Assembly (NCBI GenBank): GCA_016201185.1 | Contig: JACQDG010000251.1 | Location: 1-5,773 of the forward strand | DNA: 5,773 nucleotides | Origin: Acidobacteriota bacterium | GTDB taxonomy: Bacteria; Acidobacteriota; Terriglobia; Bryobacterales; JACQDG01 | Reading direction: 5' to 3' | In this document: in pieces, positions 1 through 5,309 of the stretch | Position numbering within the stretch: the stretch's first letter is position 1 | Layout of the letters: each line of letters opens with the position of its first letter | Notes under the pieces: model-generated | Database searches by the model: none | Told to the model about the DNA's origin: nothing | What the model saw: the letters and a program-made list of their open reading frames with translations, nothing else | Made by a program: the position numbers and the translations under genes

Positions 1-822
1 CTCGCCCAACAGCAGGTGGATCAATTGTAATCCGTTGGCCGCCGCTTTGCCTTGGTAGTGGTTATTGGTGATGACGTAAGTGGAGCGGGCCTGGCTGACG
101 ACCTTTTCGATGCGGTTTTTCCATTCTGTCAACTCCTGAACGGAATAAAGATAGTTGTACCGGGCCGCAATGTGGGGCAGCCGGTCCGGGCCGCCGGCCG
201 TTTCCGTCTCTTCCTTCTCGAACCAATCCTCATAGTTGCGTCCGTGCAGACGGACGTAGCCGATGGGCGTAGTAACCACCGCCAGAGGAGGCATGGAGTG
301 GGCAAACTGCGGCTGGTCGATGTTGCAGAAAGCGATGTGGTGGTCGATCAGGACTCCGAGAGCCTCGTCCGCGCTCCAACTGATGTGCCGCATCTCGGCC
401 ACCAGGGCGTATTCCGGGAAGGTTTTTTTCAGCTTAATAATGTAGTCCCGGTTTTCCCGACTGAACTTGAATGACCAGGGAAACTGCATCAGCACGCAGC
501 CCAGGCGCCCCGCTTCGGCAACGGGTTGCAGGCCTTCCTGGTACAGACGGACGTCGGCCGGGCCCCACCGGCCCTCATGGGTGAAAACGCGGTGCAGCTT
601 GGCCGTGAACTGGAAACGGGGATTAAATGTAATTTGCCTTACCCAAAGTCGGGCCAGTTCCGGCCGCAGCGGGCGATAGAAGGAGGTATTGATCTCGATC
701 GTGTCAAAGAATTGCGCCAGGTACGCCGCTTCGTGAAAGTTGCGCGGCCGGGCGTCGGGGTAGACGATCCTTTTCCAGTCTTGATAGGACCAGCCGGCTG
801 GTCCCACGCGGATCTCATGCAT
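1..822 (-). CDS. DUF72 (YecE-like) family protein, 3' end cut by window edge
   Basis: 274 codons are open from the ATG at 822 to the window edge with no stop, so only a short C-terminal piece should be missing (family members are commonly about 230-290 residues). Seen in the translation are the hallmarks of DUF72, a TIM-barrel-like family: VGPAGWSYQDW (6-16), IEINTSFYRP (42-51), LMQFPWSF (111-118), AEMRHISW (142-149), YVRLHGRN (189-196) and NNHYQGKAAANGLQL (253-267). No signal peptide or membrane segment is visible, so it is probably cytoplasmic. The biochemical role of the family is not established and I assign none. An in-frame TTG at 831 lies 5 bases after a strong purine-rich Shine-Dalgarno stretch, whereas the ATG at 822 is 14 bases from it; the true start may therefore be TTG, adding three residues. 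The gene has its own promoter (872-900) and appears separate from the cytochrome operon upstream of it. Confidence 0.93.
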   Translation of the reverse strand, partial: MHEIRVGPAGWSYQDWKRIVYPDARPRNFHEAAYLAQFFDTIEINTSFYRPLRPELARLWVRQITFNPRFQFTAKLHRVFTHEGRWGPADVRLYQEGLQPVAEAGRLGCVLMQFPWSFKFSRENRDYIIKLKKTFPEYALVAEMRHISWSADEALGVLIDHHIAFCNIDQPQFAHSMPPLAVVTTPIGYVRLHGRNYEDWFEKEETETAGGPDRLPHIAARYNYLYSVQELTEWKNRIEKVVSQARSTYVITNNHYQGKAAANGLQLIHLLLGE

Positions 823-836
823 CCAGGGCAACGGCG

Positions 837-846
837 CCCTCCCCTT
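837..846 (-). promoter_or_regulatory. Ribosome binding site of the DUF72 gene
   Basis: On the minus strand this reads AAGGGGAGGG, close to the anti-Shine-Dalgarno complement. It sits 5 bases before an in-frame TTG (831-829) and 14 bases before the ATG (822-820). The spacing favours the TTG as the initiator, while family alignment does not separate the two. Position and sequence are seen; use is inferred. Confidence 0.6.
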
Positions 847-871
847 CTTTTTCGCCTTTTCTTCGCCTACT

Positions 872-900
872 AGTGTACCCGCTTTGTGGGCTGAGGTCAA
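872..900 (-). promoter_or_regulatory. Sigma-70-type promoter for the DUF72 gene
   Basis: On the minus strand a -35 box TTGACC (900-895) is followed by a 17-base spacer and a -10 box TACACT (877-872). Both are near consensus at ideal spacing. Transcription would begin at about 865, giving a leader of some 35-45 bases that contains the purine-rich ribosome binding site. No operator-like dyad was seen around it. Confidence 0.7.
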
Positions 901-1092
901 GAAAAATATTGTTGCAGTTAGCCGATTCGGGCGACGCCGACATCTTTTTGACATTCTCTTTACAAACGCCTTCCGATTGAAACTGCTCTTTTCGTTTTGA
1001 TTCGGCGCTTTGGGTGGTTTTCATTTTACGGAAAAAATCTTGAGATTCCTGTAACCCTCCGGTACCCCTGTGCGCCCCACACAGCATATCCC

Positions 1093-1140
1093 CGTTAGAA
1101 AGGCGGGCGCGTTCATCCAAACCCTTCCAGCGCGCCCGCC
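1093..1140 (-). terminator. Hairpin terminator downstream of the beta-barrel gene
   Basis: A perfect 10-bp GC-only inverted repeat: GGCGGGCGCG at 1102-1111 pairs with CGCGCCCGCC at 1131-1140, with a 19-base loop. Read on the minus strand it begins 16 bases after the barrel stop codon and is followed by TTTCT, a short, imperfect U-tract. Position and stem strength fit transcription termination of the cytochrome/barrel operon. The long loop and weak U-tract make efficient intrinsic termination uncertain; it may act mainly as a 3'-protecting stem. Confidence 0.55.
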
Positions 1141-1156
1141 ATGTTTTCCAGCTTCC

Positions 1157-3208
1157 TCAAAAGGCCCAACGAAAGCTGGTGTAGCCGAGGTGGGCGTGGT
1201 AGTCTTGGAATCCCGCGAATCGTTCACTATACGCGTAGTACTGCCATCCTGCGTTCCAGGAAAGTTTTTTGTGAAGCTGGAGGGTCACTCTGGCTTGCGG
1301 CGCCTGGTAGCTCAGGGGATAAGCGTTGATCAGATCCGTTCCGTCAAAACTGACGTTGGGATAAGCGGCGACAAAAGGAGCCACCGTTTCATTGCTCCGG
1401 CGGCTGTCGGCGGTGTCTTTCACAATCGAGTACCCCAGGAAAAGCACAACATTCTTGTGAAGCTCCGTCCGCAGCGTGCCGTGGACGTGGTGAATCTCGC
1501 TCCGGTAAATGCTGCGGCGAGCGGAGGGGATCGGCTGGCCGGGTAGCGGGAAATTCACAATGCCGGAAGCCGTGTCAAGGTGCAAACGCGTGTAGCCGCC
1601 GTCGAAGGCGTAGCGGCGCGCCGGCGTCCAGGAAAGCGAGGTTGAGTATTGCCGGCTCTCGTAATTGTGCACGGACGGAACGCCTTCGAGCGAGGTGTTC
1701 AACAGCGGCGCTTCGTTTCGGTTGGAGTAGTTCTTGAAACTGGCCGTCACGAGCCAAGCCTTGCGCTTCCACTGGGCCTTCAGCGTCTCGGCGTGATAGT
1801 TTTTTTCGCTGACCGGCGCGAACGGCCGGTCGGCACGTCCGACCTCGACGTCGAACAGCATGGTGAACGGGTCCACCGGCCGCAACCGCACACCAGCCAG
1901 GCCGGAATGCAGGGCGTTTTCGAAAGAATATAAGGGCAGATCAGGAGAGGTCCCACCGGTCGCCTGCAGGATCTCGCGGCTTTGGATGCGCCGGATTGAG
2001 TAATGGTAGCCGCCGTAGAAACCGACGCGCTTGATCGGACGGAAATTCACGTCGGTGGAGTTGGCGATGAGCCGGATGCCGAGGAAATCGAAATAATACT
2101 CGTTGCGATCGAGACCGTTGCCGGTCGCCGGCGTGAGGAACTCGACGAACGCGGAATCGCCGCTGATGCGCGTCTGGTTGATAGAGGTGGTGTTCGAGAA
2201 GGCCCAGCGCTCACCCGGCTGGAAGCTGAGGGTGAGGTCGCCGGTTCCCTGGTTGCGCCGCGCCAGGCCCAGCACGTAGGACTGGCGGGTGACGATCACG
2301 CTGCTCACCGGGTTCAGGTTGCCGATGTTTTCATCGAGCACGTAATGGCTATCGCCACCCGTGTAGACGAGGCGGCCGTTGGCCGAGAAGCGGCGGTTGG
2401 CGTCAGTGTGCACATTGAGGCGCGTGAACGGCGTGAGCCCGTGCACGGGATCATCGCGTCTCAGGCTCTGGGGCGCAAGCCCCAACGAAGCTCCCGAGGC
2501 GACAAAGGCCTGTACCGGCTCCAGCGGATGACGCGTGTCGTCTTTGAAGTAATCCCATCCTTGCAAGAAGGAAAACTTGATCCCAAAGGCGCTCACGTTG
2601 GCGCCGGCCCGCCACTGGTTGTTCACCCGGCGCACGTCGTTGGCCAGCACAAAAAAGCGGTCGCGGGGGAAGGCCGGATCCGCACGGACATCAAAGCTCT
2701 CTGTGGTCAGGGCCGGGCCGTTCTGGTTGTTGCGATCGAAACCGAACAGAAGCTGGACCCGGCGCTGGGGAAACAACGTCAGGTCGTAATTCTGGAAAAT
2801 GCGCTCCGTGTTGAAGCGGTGCTCACCGTCCGACAGCGCTAGCAGGCGGTTGTAGTAGTTGACGATGCGAAAGCCGGCATCCAGCCGGTAGAGCCGGTTT
2901 TTCTCCAGCCGCAGGCTGCTCGCCTGGTAAGGGTCGCCGCCCGAGCCGAAAGTGGTGAGCACGATCTCGTCGAAGAAGCGCCCGTGGCCGTCGCGGGAAT
3001 TCGCCCGCAGGCTTCCTTCAAACAGCCGGAGGCCGTTGTTGTAGTTGACGGTGGAGCGATACATCTCCCGGTCGCCGGAAACAAAAGTGGAGCGGTAGCC
3101 GAGTTCGTAGGAATTAGTGACGGTGTAGTCGGTGAGCCGGTGGGTCACTTCCTGGGCCGAAGCAGCCGCCGCGCATGCCAGAGCCAGAATCGCAGCGAGG
3201 CTTCTCAT
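1157..3208 (-). CDS. Outer-membrane beta-barrel protein, MtrB/PioB-like porin partner of the decaheme cytochrome
   Basis: 683 residues. The N-terminus is a clear Sec signal peptide: MRS, then a Leu/Ala-rich core, then ASA before Q19 (predicted cleavage after A18). The mature chain has no obvious internal hydrophobic helix, is full of alternating polar/aromatic stretches rich in Tyr, Phe, Asn and Arg, and ends in YTSFRWAF, a terminal-Phe beta-signal typical of outer-membrane barrels. Its size is close to the roughly 700-residue MtrB/PioB family, which sheaths a periplasmic multiheme cytochrome. The family call rests on size, topology and the adjacent decaheme gene, not on a recognised motif. 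The mature chain contains no cysteine, so the N-terminal CXXC known from Shewanella MtrB is absent. The ATG at 3208 was chosen because it opens the signal peptide and overlaps the cytochrome stop (ATGA); the frame is open further upstream to 3370, but that stretch lies inside the cytochrome gene. No good ribosome binding site precedes it, which suggests translational coupling. Confidence 0.85.
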   Translation of the reverse strand: MRSLAAILALACAAAASAQEVTHRLTDYTVTNSYELGYRSTFVSGDREMYRSTVNYNNGLRLFEGSLRANSRDGHGRFFDEIVLTTFGSGGDPYQASSLRLEKNRLYRLDAGFRIVNYYNRLLALSDGEHRFNTERIFQNYDLTLFPQRRVQLLFGFDRNNQNGPALTTESFDVRADPAFPRDRFFVLANDVRRVNNQWRAGANVSAFGIKFSFLQGWDYFKDDTRHPLEPVQAFVASGASLGLAPQSLRRDDPVHGLTPFTRLNVHTDANRRFSANGRLVYTGGDSHYVLDENIGNLNPVSSVIVTRQSYVLGLARRNQGTGDLTLSFQPGERWAFSNTTSINQTRISGDSAFVEFLTPATGNGLDRNEYYFDFLGIRLIANSTDVNFRPIKRVGFYGGYHYSIRRIQSREILQATGGTSPDLPLYSFENALHSGLAGVRLRPVDPFTMLFDVEVGRADRPFAPVSEKNYHAETLKAQWKRKAWLVTASFKNYSNRNEAPLLNTSLEGVPSVHNYESRQYSTSLSWTPARRYAFDGGYTRLHLDTASGIVNFPLPGQPIPSARRSIYRSEIHHVHGTLRTELHKNVVLFLGYSIVKDTADSRRSNETVAPFVAAYPNVSFDGTDLINAYPLSYQAPQARVTLQLHKKLSWNAGWQYYAYSERFAGFQDYHAHLGYTSFRWAF

Positions 3209-4137
3209 CGTTGGAACCGCCGGTCGATGTTCGAGCCGTGGATTCGCACGTGGCAAGTCAGGCAGTTCTGAAACCGCGGCTGTTCCAGGCGGTGGAAGGA
3301 GGTGGCGGGGATGGGATCGCCAAAGCCTTCCTTGGCGAAGCCGGCGACTCCGTTGTGGCACTCCAGGCACATCGCAAACACCGCCGGGCGCTTGAGCAGC
3401 CGCGGGTTGACGCTGCCGTGCGGCGCGTGGCAGGCCTCGCAGCCCTCGATGCGCGCCGGCGCGTGCTCATAAACGAACGGGCCGCGCTTGTCGGTGTGGC
3501 ACTTCAGGCACGCTTCGTCGTTGCCGAACGAGTCGGCCACCAGCCGCGGCCTCACGCCGCTGCGCCAGGTGGAATTGAAATTCCCGTGGGGGTTGTGGCA
3601 ATCCGTGCAGAGGATGGCGCCTTCGTTCACGCGGTGCCGAAAGGGCATGTCGAACTGGGCTTTCGCTTCCAGGTGACAGGAATAGCAGAGCTCTTTCTGC
3701 TGCTTGGCAAGCAGGTATTTCGGCGCTGGCGAGTGGTGGATCGAGTGACAGTTGGCGCACGACACATCATTGGTGGAATGAGCCGAACGGCGGACGTTGG
3801 CATGAGTAAAATCCTTGGCGTGGCATTTCAGGCAGGCGTCCAGCACCTGCTTGGCCGGCCGGCCTTCGATGCGGTTGATCTTGGATGTGGCCCCTTTGCC
3901 CTCCGCGTGGGCCCGCCCCGGGCCGTGGCAGGCCTCGCAGCCAAAGGTGCGCTCCACCGGCTGGGGAGAAACAATAGTCTTGAAATGCGCGTTGCGGGTG
4001 AAGGAGTCCCAAAAATCGGGGTGGCACACTTGACAGGTCGCGTCGCCGACGTATTCAGGGCCGTCGGGCTGCTGCGCCGCCAGCGGCGCGAGGGCGAAGG
4101 GCAAAACGAGGCAGACTAACCCGGCGAGTTTCCCCAT
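3205..4137 (-). CDS. Periplasmic decaheme c-type cytochrome, DmsE/MtrA-like
   Basis: 310 residues with a Sec signal peptide (MGKLAG, then a hydrophobic core ending LAPLAA before QQPDG, cleavage near residue 21). Ten CXXCH haem c-binding motifs are present, starting at residues 35, 67, 102, 127, 151, 177, 210, 233, 257 and 292. Twelve further histidines (51, 77, 112, 120, 134, 135, 168, 184, 225, 240, 282, 300) are enough for bis-His ligation of all ten haems. Length and haem count match the DmsE/MtrA/PioA family, which passes electrons from the periplasm through an outer-membrane barrel. Haems 3-5 and 7-9 form similar triheme blocks, an internal repeat. It is the first gene of a two-gene operon; its TGA overlaps the ATG of the barrel gene by one base within ATGA. 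The ATG at 4137 was chosen over a TTG two codons earlier because a GGGGG Shine-Dalgarno-like run lies 7 bases before the ATG. The donor and final acceptor are unknown. Confidence 0.93.
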   Translation of the reverse strand: MGKLAGLVCLVLPFALAPLAAQQPDGPEYVGDATCQVCHPDFWDSFTRNAHFKTIVSPQPVERTFGCEACHGPGRAHAEGKGATSKINRIEGRPAKQVLDACLKCHAKDFTHANVRRSAHSTNDVSCANCHSIHHSPAPKYLLAKQQKELCYSCHLEAKAQFDMPFRHRVNEGAILCTDCHNPHGNFNSTWRSGVRPRLVADSFGNDEACLKCHTDKRGPFVYEHAPARIEGCEACHAPHGSVNPRLLKRPAVFAMCLECHNGVAGFAKEGFGDPIPATSFHRLEQPRFQNCLTCHVRIHGSNIDRRFQR

Positions 4138-4156
4138 GTGCAAGCCCCCAGAGGGC

Positions 4157-4185
4157 AGAATACACAGCGCTGCAAGAATGCCGCA
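4157..4185 (-). promoter_or_regulatory. Possible promoter of the cytochrome/barrel operon
   Basis: On the minus strand a -10-like TATTCT (4162-4157) is preceded, after an 18-base spacer, by a weak -35-like TTGCGG. It would place transcription start near 4150, leaving a leader of only about a dozen bases that begins at the GGGGG ribosome binding stretch. The match is modest and another sigma factor or a site further upstream is possible. Confidence 0.3.
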
Positions 4186-4203
4186 AGTTAACTCTTTGGC
4201 GGA

Positions 4204-4221
4204 GCAGGCATTCCTGCCTGC
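4204..4221. repeat. Perfect 7-bp inverted repeat in the divergent control region
   Basis: GCAGGCA (4204-4210), a TTCC spacer, then TGCCTGC (4215-4221). The dyad lies between the divergent cytochrome and TIM-barrel genes and ends 5 bases before the plus-strand -35 box. It could be an operator for a dimeric regulator, or one copy of a dispersed palindromic intergenic repeat. One copy in one window cannot separate these. Confidence 0.55.
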
Positions 4222-4226
4222 CCGTG

Positions 4227-4256
4227 TTGACGCGGCCTTCCTCCACAGGCTGTAAT
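4227..4256 (+). promoter_or_regulatory. Sigma-70-type promoter for the TIM-barrel gene
   Basis: TTGACG (4227-4232), an 18-base spacer and TGTAAT (4251-4256) make a near-consensus promoter. Transcription would begin at about 4263-4265. This supports the GTG at 4284 as start codon, since it leaves about 20 bases of leader with a Shine-Dalgarno-like AGGGCAGGA. The GTG at 4266 would be almost leaderless. Confidence 0.65.
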
Positions 4257-4273
4257 GTAGCCGACGTGGAGCC

Positions 4274-4282
4274 AGGGCAGGA
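4274..4282 (+). promoter_or_regulatory. Ribosome binding site that decides the TIM-barrel start
   Basis: AGGGCAGGA lies immediately before the GTG at 4284; its AGGG part is 6 bases upstream, acceptable spacing. No comparable site precedes the GTG at 4266 or the ATG at 4323. Starting at the ATG would also cut off the twin-arginine motif. Confidence 0.45.
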
Positions 4283-4283
4283 A

Positions 4284-5226
4284 GTGTCGGCGAAGAGAAT
4301 ATCGCGGCGAGAATTTACACGTATGACGGCCGCTGCCGTCTTTTTTTCACGGGCGGCCCGGCTGGCGCAGCCTGAAAAAACCGGTGGCTTTGGCGGGCTG
4401 GTTTGTCTGTTTTCCAAGCACCTGCCTGAGCAGAAGCTATATCCGGATCTGGCGCGAACGCTGAAGGAGCTGAGCTTCGCCGCCGTCGACCTCACCGTGC
4501 GGCCGGGCGGGCATGTGCTGCCCGAGCGCGTCGCCGAGGATCTGCCGCGAGCCTTCGCGGCCCTCGAGGAACAGGGCATCGGCGTGCCGATGATCACCAC
4601 CGGCCTGACCTCAGCCCGGGATCCGGCCGCCCGCCCAACGCTCTCGACCGCCGCCCGCCTGGGTATTCCCCGTTACAAGCTCGGCTATTATCCATACGGA
4701 AAGCTGGCGACCCTCGACGCGCAGCTTGCTCAGGTCCGTGCCCAGCTCGCTGGACTGGTCGAGCTGGGGCGAGAGGCGGGTATCGAGGCCGGCTTCCACA
4801 ACCACTCGGGGGCCTACATCGGCGCAGCCATGTGGGACGCCTGGGAAATCGTGCACGGGTTTGACCCCCACTGGATCGGCTTCTACTTTGACCCCTGCCA
4901 CGCCACCATCGAAGGGGGCGACAACGGCTGGAACATCGGCTTCCACCGGCTCGCCGACCGGATCAAGATGGTCGCGGTGAAGGATTTTTTCTGGGAAAAG
5001 ACCAAGGGGAAATGGGCCGCCCGGATGTGCCCGCTGGGCGGGGGCATGGTGGATTGGAAGGCTTTTTGGGCACTTGGCGGCCATCCGGTTCCGTGGCCCC
5101 ATCTCTCTGCACATCGAATACGAAATCCTGGGCGCCACCGCCGCGGTCCGGCAGGAAAACAATCTCCAGGCCATCGCAAGGGATTTTGCAACCCTAAAAA
5201 AGATGCTTCGCGAATACTATGTTTGA
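4284..5226 (+). CDS. Tat-exported sugar phosphate isomerase/epimerase-like TIM-barrel protein, frameshifted near the 3' end
   Basis: Residues are numbered from GTG 4284. KRISRREFTR carries a twin-arginine motif (R8-R9) followed by a short apolar stretch, pointing to export by the Tat pathway, although the hydrophobic core is interrupted by an Arg. The rest resembles the xylose-isomerase-like TIM-barrel/AP-endonuclease-2 superfamily: FSKHLP (43-48), KLGYYPYG (132-139), the probable metal ligands in FHNHSG (171-176) and DPCHA (203-207), AVKDF (231-235) and GGGMVDWKAF (252-261). Reading then breaks: in the starting frame the protein turns into Pro/Arg/His-rich sequence, while the +1 frame from 5071 gives the expected ending FRGPISLHIEYEIL, including a likely metal-binding Glu, and stops at TGA 5224-5226. 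The shift falls in the T5 run at 5063-5067. Restored length is about 313 residues. The substrate is unknown. It could be a sequencing error, a real inactivating mutation or, less likely, recoding. Confidence 0.85.
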
Positions 5227-5249
5227 CCCACCTGGGTCCTCCCGGCTGC

Positions 5250-5278
5250 CTAACGTCCGGACCTTTGGCCCGTCTAAT
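5250..5278 (+). promoter_or_regulatory. Possible promoter of the DUF4097 gene
   Basis: A good -10-like TCTAAT (5273-5278) stands 17 bases after a weak -35-like CTAACG (5250-5255). Start of transcription near 5285 would leave a leader of about 25 bases containing the ribosome binding site. The gene could equally be co-transcribed with the TIM-barrel gene, whose stop is 83 bases upstream, since no convincing terminator lies between. Confidence 0.35.
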
Positions 5279-5297
5279 GGAAGGCTTGCTGTGTGCT

Positions 5298-5303
5298 AGG
5301 AGG
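5298..5303 (+). promoter_or_regulatory. Consensus ribosome binding site of the DUF4097 gene
   Basis: A perfect AGGAGG stands 6 bases before the ATG at 5310. A nearer ATG at 5305 is only 1 base away and is in another frame, and an in-frame ATG at 5277 has no such site, so this element fixes the start. Confidence 0.8.
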
Positions 5304-5309
5304 AATGCG

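Larger units (their letters stand above)
832..1156. other. Intergenic region between the DUF72 gene and the beta-barrel gene
   Basis: About 325 bases, visibly richer in A/T than the flanking genes. It holds the DUF72 ribosome binding site (837-846), its promoter (872-900) and the hairpin terminator of the barrel operon (1093-1140). Between about 901 and 1090 I see no convincing gene, tRNA or conserved RNA structure. Short open frames crossing it on the minus strand lack family features and a plausible ribosome binding site. Confidence 0.7.

Noticed and set aside
815..1120. Minus-strand open frame of 101 codons in the intergenic region
   Set aside because: It overlaps the DUF72 promoter and start in another frame, begins within the loop of the terminator hairpin, and shows only Lys/Ser/Glu-rich sequence.
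2003..2842. Plus-strand open frame of 279 codons opposite the barrel gene
   Set aside because: It is the antisense shadow of a barrel gene in GC-rich DNA; its translation is low-complexity Val/Glu/Arg/Ala-rich sequence with no family features, while the minus strand encodes signal peptide, barrel pattern and terminal Phe.
3209..3370. 54-residue N-terminal extension of the barrel protein
   Set aside because: It lies inside the cytochrome gene, is Arg/Pro-rich, and would bury a textbook signal peptide that starts at the ATG at 3208.
3175..4119. Plus-strand open frame of 314 codons opposite the cytochrome
   Set aside because: The opposite strand encodes ten CXXCH motifs and a signal peptide, which cannot be chance. 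This frame has no recognisable domain.
4138..4143. TTG start two codons upstream for the cytochrome
   Set aside because: The GGGGG stretch is only 1-2 bases from the TTG but 7 bases from the ATG at 4137.
4266..4283. GTG at 4266 as start of the TIM-barrel gene
   Set aside because: It would be nearly leaderless relative to the promoter at 4227-4256 and has no ribosome binding site; the GTG at 4284 has both a leader and a Shine-Dalgarno-like stretch.
4055..4600. Minus-strand open frame of 181 codons across the divergent control region
   Set aside because: It crosses two opposed gene starts and a promoter, and its translation is Arg/Ser-rich without family features.
5225..5238. Small hairpin GACCC/GGGTC just after the TIM-barrel stop as a terminator
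   Set aside because: The stem is only 5 bp and no T-run follows it.
5277..5309. In-frame ATG at 5277 as DUF4097 start
   Set aside because: It has no ribosome binding site and would place an Arg-containing extension before the signal peptide; the AGGAGG at 5298-5303 points to 5310.
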